Shown here piece by piece: positions 1 to 9,776 of a stretch of DNA of 35,000 nucleotides. Source of the DNA: Chrysomallon squamiferum (Eukaryota > Mollusca > Gastropoda > Neomphalida > Peltospiridae); assembly GCA_012295275.1 (NCBI GenBank), contig CM022667.1:11135038-11170037 (forward strand), in the 5' to 3' direction. A program made the translations under genes and the position numbers. The notes beneath the pieces are model-generated. The model was given only the letters and a program-made list of their open reading frames with translations, searched no databases and was not told the origin of the DNA. Numbering within the stretch: the first letter of the stretch is position 1; every line of letters starts with the position of its first letter.

Positions 1-513
1 TGTGCTTATTTATCTGGGTTTTTGGGTTTTTTTTTTATCTGTCTGAATGTTTGTCTGTACATGTATCTGTCAGTGAGTATGCTGAAAATAAAGTCTGAAC
101 TTGAATGTAAAATTCAAAAACATATATTTGTCGGGTAAAAATCTGTTTTTAGGAAAATATATTAGTATGTGTCTTTGGGTGTGATTCTCGTGTTTTGGTG
201 TAATGACAAATTTATCTGGTTGCCTAAGGTTACGTAAAATTTAATTAAAAATTAATGTTTTACTTTTTACTTTCTGTAGTTGTTGGTTTTTTTATGTGAA
301 AGAGTCACCAGCTTACAGCTGAAATTATAATCATGTCTGAAGTGTGAAAAACTTCTACAATCTGGTATTAGATAAATTAATTGAAAAGCTTTGGTTGTTT
401 TGTTGAAAATCATTTATTGTTCTTTTCTTAACCTTTATGTCAGTGAGACAGATCTAGTTGATTACAAGATTCAAAGCAATATGGTGTACTCAAAGATAAG
501 GGTCATCATTGTT
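1..513. other. AT-rich unique sequence, possible transcript 3' end
   Basis: No usable reading frame. An AATAAA hexamer at 87-92 sits in a non-repetitive context (CTGAAAATAAAGTCTGAAC), the form seen at animal transcript or retroposon 3' ends. It could mark the end of a transcript entering from the left on the plus strand, but one hexamer in AT-rich DNA is weak evidence. Nothing else is seen. Confidence 0.2.
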
Positions 514-517
514 TAAG

Positions 518-760
518 TTTTTTTTTTTTTTTTTACAAAAACCGAAAAGAAGAAAAAAGAGAAATCAAAAGAACTATGTAATAAATAAAAAAATAAATAA
601 ATAAATAAAAGTAAAAAAATAATAATAAAAAAAAAAAAAAAAAAAGTGAAATAAAAAAACAAACCCAGCTAAAATAGAATTAAAAAAATAATAATAACAG
701 AGAAAAACGTACACATAATTAAAAAAAAAAAAATACAGGGATATCATACAGTACAAAGTA
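518..760. repeat. Poly(T) run and A-rich/(AAAT) low-complexity block
   Basis: A 17-base T run (518-534) is followed by degenerate A-rich DNA with short (AAAT) runs at 588-609 and several A runs of more than ten bases. The frames across it encode only Phe/Tyr/Leu or Lys/Asn strings. Confidence 0.9.
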
Positions 761-1000
761 GGATATAATTTTAGTAATATCCAATAACTAAATGTAATTT
801 ATTGGTACAAACGTAACAGTGTCGTTGAAAAGTCACTAATAAACTAGTGAACATTACTTTTAGTCAATCCGTTTCCTCAAGAAGAGTCACGAGGTTCAGA
901 AAAGTTTATTTTTGGACTCGGTAACGAAGTGTCTATTTCAGTGTTTCCTCTCTCTTTCTCGACGTCAAATTGGTCTGCGCGTCTTGAATGAAAGGGCAAA
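761..1000. other. Unique sequence, nothing recognised
   Basis: Mixed-composition sequence with no long frame and no recognised motif. Confidence 0.4.
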
Positions 1001-1310
1001 ATTAAAATAGTTAAAAAACAGAAAAAATAAAATAAAAAAAAAAAAAATAAAAAAGAAGGAAAAAAAAAGAAGAAAGAAAAGAAGAAGAAGAAGAAGAGAA
1101 AATAATGATGTGTTCTTTAGCTCAAACACGCAAAGGTCAACAAAAAAAAAAAAAAAAAAACAATTATATAAAAATAAAATAAAATTTAAATAAAAAAATA
1201 AAGTAATCATCGACAGAATTCAAGTTCGTGCTGTACTTTTTATTTTATTTTATTTTATTTTTTTTAATTTTTTTTTAATCGTCTTTTCTCAAAAAGAAAA
1301 TTCAGGAAGT
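1001..1310. repeat. A-rich then T-rich low complexity with (AAG)n
   Basis: A-rich on the plus strand to about 1205, including (AAG)n around 1078-1096 and a long A run near 1141-1160. It then switches to T-rich (TTTTA)n from about 1236. The two halves are roughly reverse-complementary in composition. Confidence 0.85.
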
Positions 1311-1558
1311 TAAAAGAAATAAAATGGACGGTTAAAAATAAATGTCTTTTTTTTTTCCCACATGATTCAAATCTCTAATTACGTGAACGAAAAAGAAGAA
1401 AATGCAAATATCGTTTTTACTAGGAAATGCTTTTAAATTTGTACTATAAATAGATGTTCTTTATGAAAATAAATCTGTGTGAACTAATTGGTACGTTTGA
1501 AATATCAAAGACTACAGACATGTACTGAAAGTAAATTAAGAGGACTGCCACAGCTGGT
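1311..1558. other. AT-rich unique sequence
   Basis: No coding frame. Nothing recognised. Confidence 0.4.
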
Positions 1559-1595
1559 ATTAATATTATTATTATTATTATTATATTCTACGTTC

Positions 1596-1631
<36 letters not shown>

Positions 1632-1811
1632 TATAACAACAACAACAATAACAGCAATGATACCAGTAAAATAATAATAATAATGATGATGATGATGATG
1701 ATGACAACAACAACAACAACACCAAAAAAGAACAACAGCAAACAGCAGTAAAACAACAACAACAACACCACCACCACCACCACCACCACAACCAACAACA
1801 ACAACAACAAC

Positions 1812-1867
<56 letters not shown>
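1559..1867. repeat. Compound trinucleotide microsatellite
   Basis: Successive blocks of (ATT)n, (AAT)n, (AAC)n, (ATG)n, (CAA)n, (CAC)n, (CAA)n and (AAT)n. Neighbouring blocks mostly differ by one base of the unit. The (ATT) block at 1564-1585 and the (AAT) block from 1598 are reverse-complementary and about 12 bases apart, so they could fold into a hairpin of more than 20 bp. Poly-Asn and poly-Thr frames here are repeat translations. Confidence 0.97.
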
Positions 1868-1868
<1 letters not shown>

Positions 1869-2135
1869 TCGGTGAATTCTAAAACAGAAATAGTGCTCAG
1901 GATAACAATACCTAATACTTATGCAGCTAAAGCTGTAATGTGATAGAAACAGAACACAATGTCTGTCTGGCTGTCAGGTCGAGAGTTGCAGAGACAAGAT
2001 AAAGATGATATGAAGAGATGCACTATGTAAAAAGACTTGTACAAATCAACTTGTGTTAATACCTTGCTAGATGGAAGATGTCTGAAGCTTATTTGAGCTT
2101 TCGAAAAACGTTGTATATATCTTCGTACTGTATAT
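1868..2135. other. Unique sequence, nothing recognised
   Basis: Moderately complex sequence without an ATG-led frame of note. Confidence 0.4.
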
Positions 2136-2265
2136 AATAACTTATTTATTTATTTTGTTTGTGTATTGATTTATTCGTTCGTTCGTTCGTTTGTTTATTA
2201 TTATTATTGTTGTTGCTATTGTTGCTGTTGTTGTTGTTGTTCTTGTTGTCGTCGCCACTTTAAAT
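2136..2265. repeat. T-rich tetra- and trinucleotide repeats
   Basis: (TTTA), then (TTCG)n around 2174-2191, then (ATT)n and (TTG)n to about 2250. Confidence 0.85.
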
Positions 2266-2570
2266 AAATATTTTGATCATATGTACATTGTATATTTTTA
2301 AATTTTTCTTTATTTGTTTTGTTTTGTTTTGTTTCTGTGCATCGTTTATATTAAAGAACGAAAAAGAAAGAAAATATCAGAGAGTCAAAGAAGAGAGAAG
2401 AAAAAGAATGAAAGAAAGTAGTAAAGCAAGTAACGGTAGAAAGAAAGAAAACCGAAAAGAAAGGAAAGAAAGTAAAGAAAGTAAGAGAAACGAATAAGAG
2501 AAAAACATAATATTAGTAAAAATAAAGAATGAAAGAAAGTATCAAAGAAAATGTAGAGAAGAACACAAAG
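2266..2570. repeat. Degenerate (GAAA)n purine-rich tract
   Basis: Imperfect GAAA units with A-to-G strand asymmetry. A phrase AATGAAAGAAAGTA recurs near 2407 and 2528, suggesting an old internal duplication. Lys/Arg/Glu frames are repeat translations. Confidence 0.8.
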
Positions 2571-2660
2571 ATGATGAGCATAAAATAAAAACAGAAAACA
2601 AAACAAGAAGAAAACAAAATTAAAATAAAATGAAAAATAAAAATAAAAACAATTGAACGA

Positions 2661-2711
<51 letters not shown>

Positions 2712-2770
2712 AATGAATGGAAAAAAAAACAACCGAAAAATAACACAAAAAAATCAACAAAAATAAAAGA
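2571..2770. repeat. (AAAT)13 array in A-rich DNA
   Basis: A near-perfect (AAAT)n array at about 2660-2713 lies inside A-rich low complexity. Confidence 0.95.
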
Positions 2771-3165
2771 AGAAGTGAACCGAAAGAAACTCTGACACAA
2801 ACGACATTCTGTACCAGACACGTCAACAGCATAACTGTCAACTCACAGACTCCCTTTTTTTCTGAAGGTCGACACAAACTGATAAAATCAAAGAGAATAT
2901 CCACCCCCAGAGAATTAGAGTGCCAACAGTGATGAATGGAAACAAAGCTTTGTTTGCAGGCCACGTGCATATCTTTCTCCTGCAGCATTCAATGAAGTTA
3001 AAGTGGCATGTCGGGTTGACCAGTTCTCAACAGAACTTTATTTACACATGGGACGTCCCGCAATGACATTAGTGAATAGCCAAGATGAAAATATGGCCCA
3101 ATGCTTAAAAATCGATCAGTACAATCGTACTGATATTAAAGTAATTAATAAAGTGTATATTACTG
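2771..3165. other. Complex unique sequence
   Basis: A non-repetitive stretch of balanced composition with no recognisable protein in either strand. The minus-strand frames through it are open by chance and enter the (AAAT) array. It may be a regulatory or decayed sequence, with no specific motif to support either. Confidence 0.3.
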
Positions 3166-3303
3166 AGAGATAGCAGCAGCAGTGATAGTAATAATGGTAA
3201 TAGTATTAGTAGTACATGAAATGATATCTGGAGTATAAAGTGGCAATAATACTTGTGAAGGTAGTTTAATAGACACATTGATCCAGTACTGCTGCTGCTG
3301 CTG

Positions 3304-3356
<53 letters not shown>

Positions 3357-3489
3357 GTTACTACTGCTGCTGCTATTGCTACTGTTACTACTACTACTGC
3401 TGCTGCTGCTATTACTACTGTTACTACTACTACTACTACTACACTACTACTACATCTACAACTACTACAACTACTACTGGTACTACTGT

Positions 3490-3521
<32 letters not shown>

Positions 3522-3590
3522 TTACTACTACCATTTTACTACTACCACAAATCATCGTTATTATTATTATTATTATTATTTTATTTTTTA
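3166..3590. repeat. (ACT)n/(CTG)n trinucleotide mosaic
   Basis: Starts with scattered AGC/AGT units, then a dense array at about 3288-3545 of CTA, CTG, TTA and CCA units, and closes with (ATT)n at 3556-3580. All frames are poly-Tyr/Cys, poly-Thr or poly-Leu translations. Confidence 0.97.
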
Positions 3591-4034
3591 TTATATTTTT
3601 TTTGTATTTTACTGGGTGTTTTTTTTTACCAACACTATTTTTGTCATACGCTATACTTGTGTGTTCATTCAAATAATAATTTACGACATGCTTTCTTCGT
3701 GCAAACAATAAACGAAATTGAATTTTATTGAATTTACTTTCCTTTACGGCAAATTACTATTGATTTTGTTATTTTGTATGTGAATTACCAGGATCATATC
3801 TTAGCAAGATCTAACGCAGTTCATATAACACAAAAGACACCATTTCTAAAGATTATGTTTATTCAGAGGTTTCTCAGTTGCATGTTTGTTATATTTTTTT
3901 CATACAAGCTATGATTTCAGATATGTTTTAATATGTTCGGTTCAATGGAATCATTTTTATTTGCTGTAATGAAGAAGAATATTGGTTTCGATCGTTGCAC
4001 GTGACGAAATTCGTAAGAAATTTATAATTGATAT

Positions 4035-4036
<2 letters not shown>
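3591..4036. other. AT-rich unique sequence with an AATAAA
   Basis: Contains AATAAACGAAATTGAATTT near 3708, resembling a transcript or retroelement 3' terminus on the plus strand. No open frame of note precedes it except repeat translation. Confidence 0.25.

Positions 4037-4120
<84 letters not shown>
4037..4120. repeat. Perfect (CT)42 array
   Basis: Uninterrupted CT dinucleotides. On the minus strand it is (AG)n, a polypurine mirror repeat of the kind that can form triplex DNA. Confidence 0.99.
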
Positions 4121-4123
<3 letters not shown>

Positions 4124-4159
4124 CTTTTATTACTTGAAGACTTAAAACTTAATGCATAG

Positions 4160-4344
4160 GTAGGGTGATGGGTAAACAAAAAAATAAAATAATAATTAAA
4201 ATAAAATAAAATAAAATAAGTAAATAAATAAGTAAATAAATAACAAAAATTAAGATAACAACAACAACAACAACAGCACCAACGACAATAAAGGTATAAC
4301 AAAAATAAAATAATAAAGCATATAAACAAACAAAAGAAATAAAA

Positions 4345-4387
<43 letters not shown>

Positions 4388-4520
4388 AAATAAAATAAAA
4401 ATAAAATAAAATAAAATAAAATAAAAAAAATAGAAAAAAAAAAAATCAACAAAAAAAAAAACAACAACAAAAAAAAAAAAACAAACAACAAAAAAACAAA
4501 ACAAAACAAACAACAAAACA
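4160..4520. repeat. A-rich block with (AAAT)n, (AAC)n, (AAAAC)n
   Basis: A-rich low complexity with (AAAT)n at about 4344-4387, (CAA)n at 4259-4274 and mixed AAAC/AAAAT units to 4520. Confidence 0.95.
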
Positions 4521-4569
4521 AAACCAGTGACAGCAGCACAAATTATTAAGAAGAAACGTTATAAAAACG

Positions 4570-5079
4570 ATGTCGGCGAATCTAATAATAATAACAAATA
4601 ATAAATCACCCTATTCAGCGGAGACGTACAGATATTTTCCAGATACAACATTTTTGTCTCTAACTGCAATCGTACTGTCTCCATCACCTACTTGTGACGT
4701 CATTATATCTAGTCCTAACAGGATACAATCTAACTTTGATGGATCATGCACCATTCGATCAACACAATCAACAGAACACATCTATTTTCTATTTCTTGAA
4801 AATGCACTCAACACAAAACTTATTTTCATTATAGAGCAACACCTTCAGAACAGACAGAGAGAGAGAGAAAAAAAAATTGGTCTATACCAATTGTTTAATA
4901 ATTTTGACTTTTATATATATAGATATATAAACACAACGATAAAAAAGCCCACAGAAAGGAAGACCTCTGCAACATTATTACTATTCTTCTTCTTCTTATT
5001 GTTGTTGTTGTTGTTATTGTGGCTCTTCTTCTTCTTCTTCTTCTTCTTATTATTATTATACATCTTGTATTCTGTGTAA
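4570..5079 (+). CDS. Doubtful open frame, 169 codons, tail in microsatellite
   Basis: Opens with a true ATG and A at position -3 (MSANLIIITNN). The first ~95 residues come from non-repetitive DNA and resemble no family I recognise. They are rich in Ser, Thr and Ile, with no clear signal peptide or membrane segment. Residues ~95-100 are a short Arg/Glu run from (GA)n, and from ~137 the frame is poly-Leu/Phe translated from (CTT)n/(TTG)n. There are no flanking splice sites and no promoter. The frame overlaps the upstream part of repeat R1. Most likely it is a chance open frame; a lineage-specific short gene is possible. Transcript evidence would be needed to keep it. Confidence 0.1.
   Translation: MSANLIIITNNKSPYSAETYRYFPDTTFLSLTAIVLSPSPTCDVIISSPNRIQSNFDGSCTIRSTQSTEHIYFLFLENALNTKLIFIIEQHLQNRQREREKKIGLYQLFNNFDFYIYRYINTTIKKPTERKTSATLLLFFFFLLLLLLLLWLFFFFFFFLLLLYILYSV
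4979..5067 (+). repeat. (CTT)n/(TTG)n/(ATT)n pyrimidine-rich trinucleotides
   Basis: Blocks of CTT, TTG, CTT and ATT end 10-20 bases before R1 copy A. The other R1 copy is preceded by the same (CTT)n(ATT)n order, so the microsatellite may belong to the repeat family. Confidence 0.9.
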
Positions 5080-5250
5080 CTTAACTGTTCTCCAAAGGGT
5101 GAGTTCTGACAAAGGAATATTTTAACTTACGTAGGGTTTCGAAATTAAGTAAATCCGGAACCCACAGAGATACAAGCACAAAGACACTAACCACACAGAC
5201 AGTCATACTTTTCTCACATTATACCAATATAAAATTTAAAATAATAATAA
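5076..5250 (+). repeat. Dispersed repeat R1, copy A
   Basis: A core of 34 bases (5114-5147, starting GGAATATTTTAACTTACGTAG) matches 30969-31002 at 30 of 34 positions by hand alignment. Recognisable similarity continues through GATACAA, CAATCAT/CAGTCAT, TCTCACAT and ATAAAAT to about 5250. Unit length is about 150-175 bp, with no coding capacity and no terminal inverted repeats. It is probably a fragment of a transposable element family. Confidence 0.75.
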
Positions 5251-5565
5251 ATAAAGGACTATTTCCTCTAGACCAAGGGACTCAATTATTCGTTACGGTG
5301 ATCGTATCATCAAAGGTTTTCAAAAACACAAGTTCTTGCTTTGAGATGAGGAGGTTGGTTCAAGTTTATACCAAGACTTTATATTAAAATTGTTTGTGCC
5401 CAGTGATAAGACGTCTGTTTAAAGCTTTAGATGAAGACGTTAATAAAAATCGTGTTGTTTTATTTTTATAGAAGACAAAGTCGAAGAAAAATGATGAAGA
5501 TGATGCGACGAATAAAAGAAATAAGTAGTAAAGAAGGAATGAAAGAAATATTATTAGTTTTCATT
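5251..5565. other. Unique sequence, nothing recognised
   Basis: AT-rich, with a short ATG frame at 5431 that runs into (AT)n and is not credible as a gene. Confidence 0.35.
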
Positions 5566-5690
5566 ATATATATATATATATATATGTGTGTATGTGTGTA
5601 TATATTTAAATGAATGAATGAATGAATAAATAAATGAATGAATGAATAAATGAATGAATGAATAAATAAATAAATGAATAAATGAATAAT
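5566..5690. repeat. (AT)n, (TGTA)n and (GAAT)n/(AAAT)n compound array
   Basis: (TA)n at about 5566-5585, TGTGTA units, then GAAT and AAAT units mixed to about 5687. Confidence 0.95.
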
Positions 5691-6050
5691 TGTAACAAGA
5701 ACAACGTACGATCAGAGGACTTTGTTCTCTTTTCTCTTTCTTTTCATCTCTCAGCTAAGCTTACATTTCCCTCTGGCTCTTTTTCAACACTGACTATGAT
5801 TTTATGATCAGAAGAATCTGTATGAGAATCAAAACAATTACTGCCAAAAAGAAAAAAAAAACATTTTTCTCTTTCTTCCCAGTCGTTTCAGATCGTGTGA
5901 TACGATTTTCTGGTACGTTAGGTGCATCTTTTATGTGTATCCTGTTATCATTTCAGTCGGAATATTTCTGTAGGGAAGTGTAATTTATTTTTTATTTTTT
6001 TTTGAATTAAACTTATTAAGAAAGAGAAATAACGAAGAAAGTTTGATGTT
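5691..6050. other. Unique AT-rich sequence
   Basis: No credible frame. Short A and T runs only. Nothing else recognised. Confidence 0.35.
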
Positions 6051-6054
6051 TGTT

Positions 6055-6165
6055 AGAGTAGTAGTATCACTAGTAGTAATAATAGTATGACTATCATTAG
6101 TAATATTAGTAGTCGTAGTAGTAGAAGCAGTTGTAGTAGCAGCACTAGTAGTAGTAGCAACAAAA
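6055..6165. repeat. Degenerate (AGT)n trinucleotides
   Basis: AGT/AAT/AGC units with frequent substitutions, an old version of the arrays at 7896-8262. Confidence 0.85.
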
Positions 6166-6214
6166 ATTAAAAAAATTAAATATTAACAGCAACAGTATGT
6201 TAAATCAAAAATAA

Positions 6215-6273
6215 TTTAAATAAGTAAGTAAGTATGTATATAAACCATTAAAATAAATAAAAAAATAAAAAAA

Positions 6274-6312
<39 letters not shown>

Positions 6313-6330
6313 AATAAAATAAAATAAAAT
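6215..6330. repeat. (AAGT)n then (AAAT)n/(AAAAT)n
   Basis: Short (AAGT)n at 6220-6235, a perfect (AAAT)n block at about 6274-6313, then (AAAAT)n. Confidence 0.95.
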
Positions 6331-6755
6331 AAAAAATCGAAGAAGGAAATAAACACTTGCTTCCTTTCTTAAGAAGAGAATCAACATCCACGAGAGAATT
6401 TTCGAACTAACAAAAAAATAAAAAAATAAAAAAATAAAATATAATAATTTTAAATTCATCTATAAAACTTCAACTCTAAAGAACATTTAACGTCATCACT
6501 GCTATTCTAGAATGCTTGATCACTAACTTCTGAAGTCGAGTAGCGACAGATGTGATGATGAAGAACAGAACTTGTTTTTTTTAATTAAACTGCTAAATCT
6601 TTTATTTGTGCTAAGCTTAAACACGCGTCGCGTTTAAACTCAGGACACTGAGCCAGTAATTAAAACTGTATCAAGAGATGTAAAGCAGTTGGCAGTGACG
6701 GAGATGAAACGGTGCTCAGGACAAGGGAATGTTAGTAGTGAGAGATGAAAGAGGG
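6331..6755. other. Unique sequence
   Basis: Complex sequence with a CpG-bearing patch (6620-6640, ACACGCGTCGCGTTTAAAC). No frame or known motif assigned. Confidence 0.35.
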
Positions 6756-6916
6756 AGAATTTTAATATTACTTTGTCGAAATTATTTTTCTGCTCGTTCT
6801 GAAATGATACAGGTTCGTTACTGTATGGTGAAAGATGAGAAAAACGTAGAAGAGAAAGTTAAATAAAGTCAGTTTCATATTTATGTGTCTCTGTTTGTGA
6901 AAGAGGAGCCTGAGAA

Positions 6917-6928
<12 letters not shown>
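6756..6928 (+). repeat. Dispersed repeat R2, copy A
   Basis: The first 40 aligned bases from 6772 (ATTACTTTGTCGAAATTA...) match 17187-17226 at 33 of 40 positions by hand alignment. The shared phrase AGTTAAATAAAGT and the following CATATTTATGT are also in both. The body runs directly into (AC)6(AG)41. The minus-strand frames of both copies share a similar C-terminus ending in ...IISTK/E, which reflects the DNA similarity rather than a protein. Confidence 0.75.
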
Positions 6929-7015
<87 letters not shown>

Positions 7016-7336
7016 ACAGACTAGAAAAATAGAAAAACAGGCAAAAAAACCCAGATAGACAGAGATCGAAAGATAAAGAAAATGAAACAGAAACACACAG
7101 ATACGGACAGACATTTAAGGGGAGAGGCAGAGAAGAAGACAGATAGACAGACGGAAAGAGAAAATGAGAGATAAGTGAAAAAAGAAACAGACAGGCAGAT
7201 GGGGAGAAAGACTTAGAGACACATAGAAAGAAACATAGAGACAGACAGAGAGAGACATATACACAAATTGATGTTAGAGCGAAAGACAGACAGACAGACA
7301 GAAAGACATAGAGAGCGAGAGAAAGAGAGAAAGAGA
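6917..7336 (+). repeat. (AC)6(AG)41 plus decayed purine-rich GACA/GATA tract
   Basis: (AC)6 at 6917-6928, pure (AG)41 at 6929-7010, then about 320 bases of degenerate GACA, GATA and GAAA units. The order perfect GA then decayed tract is the same as after R2 copy B. Confidence 0.95.
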
Positions 7337-7337
7337 A

Positions 7338-7580
7338 ATGGAAACAGGATCGCAAAGCCAACACGAAACAAAATGTATTAAACAGCGACTACTCAAATCA
7401 TGCAACACACGAAAACAAAACTCGAAATCGTTAATAACGCGAAAAATCAACAACAGCCTTAATTACAACTTCTACAATCAATTCAATTCTCTTGAAATTT
7501 TCCAATACGAACAGAAATTTGAAGACCTCATCGCTACCTTCCCGTCAAATACCAATACCACCAAATACAATGGCATCTGA
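7338..7580 (+). CDS. Doubtful open frame, 80 codons
   Basis: A true ATG (GAAATGG context) follows immediately after the decayed GA tract and opens 80 codons of non-repetitive sequence starting METGSQSQHE. The protein is polar, rich in Asn, Lys and Ser, and has no signal peptide, membrane segment or motif. I recognise no family. No splice sites or promoter are evident, and the length is within chance expectation. Probably not a gene. Confidence 0.1.
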   Translation: METGSQSQHETKCIKQRLLKSCNTRKQNSKSLITRKINNSLNYNFYNQFNSLEIFQYEQKFEDLIATFPSNTNTTKYNGI

Positions 7581-7895
7581 TCTAGATCACCAAATTGACA
7601 AATTTCGGATCTCTTTTGTTGGCTTCTACGTAACAACCCGACACTAGTACTTTGAAGTGTGTGATGGGATACGACTGAGAGAGAGAGAGAGAGTTAAAAA
7701 GTTTGGTTATAACTGTCGTCTGCTCTGCATTGCAGGACACAATTGTTTGAGTAAAGATATTGGGAAGAAAACTCTATAAGACTTCAATGATGAAGAAACG
7801 CCTCGTGCAGGATGTGGAGTGATTAATTGTGAAAATATTGATGTCGCTAAATTGATCTGCAAGAATTTTTGTCCCGTTTCCATAAGAAAAAAGAA
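7581..7895. other. Unique sequence with short (GA)9
   Basis: A short pure GA run lies at about 7677-7694. The remainder is unassigned. Confidence 0.35.
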
Positions 7896-8062
7896 GAAGA
7901 AGGAAATGTAGTAGTAGTAAAATTTGTAATAGAAGTAGTAATAGTAGTAGTAGTAAAATTTGTAATAGAAGTAGTAATAGTAGTAGTAGTAGTAGTGGTA
8001 GAAGTTGTAGTAACAGTAATGGAGTAGTAGTCCTAGTCCTAATAGTAGTAGTAGTAATAGTC

Positions 8063-8114
<52 letters not shown>

Positions 8115-8262
8115 AGTAGTAGTAGTAGTAGTAGAAGTGGTAGTAATAATAGAAGTGGTATTAATAATAGTAATGGTGCTAGTGTTAATAGTAATAGAAG
8201 AAGCATTAGTAACAGTAATGGAGTAGTAGTCCTAGTAGTAGTAGTAGTAGTAGTAACACTAA
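7896..8262. repeat. (AGT)n trinucleotide mosaic
   Basis: AGT units with interspersed AAT, GGT, AGA and CCT. The phrase AAATTTGTAATAGAAGTAGT occurs twice (about 7919 and 7956), and TAACAGTAATGGAGTAGTAG also occurs twice (about 8010 and 8210). So segments longer than the unit were copied within the array. Confidence 0.96.
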
Positions 8263-8890
8263 CACACTTTTAGAATTACAAATAATAATAACAAAAGTAA
8301 TAAATACATCTAACGCTTTCATTGTCTCTTGATCTTTGAAAGCAACTGTGGACACTAAATACGATATAATAGCAAACACAAATCCTTTTCCTTGCAAGAA
8401 AAAAAAAAATAAAAATAAAAATAAAAACAATTAAAAAAGTAAGAAAAATGAAACCTGTTTCATTAGGAAAAAAAAAAAAAAACTTTGTGATACAAAACTT
8501 TTAATGCTTCCACGCTAATAAATTGCGATTTCATCTGAACATTTTCGAAACGATTTTCTTGGACGCTGAAACGGTGACAGAAATTTGTTATTCGTGTTAT
8601 AGATTTTTTTTTTTTTTTTTTTTAGTTTTCTTTTTATTAATTTTAATATTTCTTTAACGAGATAGAAGGGAAAAAAAAAAAGAAAAGAAAACAGCATTTG
8701 CAGAAAGATAAATGTCTTAATTTCACGAAAGAAATTATTTAATTTTTTTTTTTATATATATTTTTCTATTTCATTATATTTTATTTTTTATTTTATTTAT
8801 TTAGATTTTTCTTTTTAATTAATGATATTGAAAAACTGAAATAACTTACAATGTTATTAACGGCTCTGTAAATGTAATGTTAACAAATGT
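8263..8890. other. AT-rich sequence with poly(A)/poly(T) runs
   Basis: Includes a T20 run (8604-8623) and A runs near 8399 and 8471. No credible frame. Confidence 0.4.
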
Positions 8891-9298
8891 TTGGTGGTGA
8901 TGATGATGATATATTGTTATTATTGTTGTTGTTGTTGTTGTTTTTATTGTTGTTGATACTGTTGCTGTTGTTTTTATTGTTCAGTAGTGTAGTAGTAGTA
9001 CAAAGGTAGCACTGGTGTTGGCGATGGTAGTAGCAGTATTAGAAGTAGTAGTAGTGGCAGTAACCGTAATAATAAGTAAAAGGAGAAGAAACACCAACAA
9101 CAACTACAACAAAAACAACAATAGCTATAACAATAACAATAACAATCACAATAACAGTAACAATCACAATAACAACAACACCAATATCAACACCAACACC
9201 AACAACTACGAGTACAACAAGAATAACAACAACAACTGCAACAGCTAAAACAATAACAATTACAATCATAATAAACCAACACCACCACCACCACCACC

Positions 9299-9351
<53 letters not shown>

Positions 9352-9372
9352 CAACAACAACAACAACAACAA
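8891..9372. repeat. Compound (GAT)/(TTG)/(AGT)/(AAC)/(ACC)/(AAT) array
   Basis: Changes from T-rich TTG units to AGT, then AAC, ACC, (AAT)n at about 9299-9348 and (CAA)n. The strand composition flips from TTG to CAA within the block. Confidence 0.96.
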
Positions 9373-9399
9373 TCTTCAGAATCGGGCCAAAACTTCAGT

Positions 9400-9735
9400 A
9401 TGTCAATGACCTACACTTTCTCTGCTTTCGTTTCAAAATATACGCAACATGACAACGTACACGCAACGTGCAATTTTGGTCTATTTTCTTCATTAGTTTG
9501 GTCAGGCTTGTTGATAAAGCCTAACCGCTATCTCCGCAGGCGAAGCTCTTTCGAGAAATTGGTTCGTTGGTGTGTTATTTCGCAAATTAGAAGGCCAGTA
9601 TTGGCTGTATTGTGCGAGTTAAAAGCGTTGATTACATTGATTCGGAAATTGCCGAAGTCTCACGAAAGACCGACGAAAGTTGGCGAGTTCGCGCCAAGTG
9701 CAAATTGGAAAGAAATGTCAAAGCGATGGTTTTGA
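9400..9735 (+). CDS. Possible short gene, 111 codons, in complex island
   Basis: A true ATG with A at -3 opens 111 codons of wholly non-repetitive sequence, the longest ATG-led frame in this window not built on a microsatellite. It starts MSMTYTFSAF. The C-terminal half is basic (LRRRSSFEKLVRW, then KLPKSHERPTK), with a mildly hydrophobic stretch around residues 30-40. I recognise no family or catalytic motif. The surrounding DNA (9373-9776) is richer in CpG than its neighbours and holds a TTGGCG/CGCCAA inverted repeat at 9680-9697, overlapping a GCGCCAA E2F-like word. It could equally be a conserved non-coding element with a chance frame, which I consider more likely. Confidence 0.2.
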   Translation: MSMTYTFSAFVSKYTQHDNVHATCNFGLFSSLVWSGLLIKPNRYLRRRSSFEKLVRWCVISQIRRPVLAVLCELKALITLIRKLPKSHERPTKVGEFAPSANWKEMSKRWF

Positions 9736-9776
9736 GTGTTTGTTAAATGCGATATTAAATGCATTATTAAACGTGT

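Noticed and set aside
5092-5104. Donor-like AAAGG|GTGAGT
   Set aside because: Lies at the left edge of dispersed repeat R1 and is not preserved in the other copy; no open frame leads into it.
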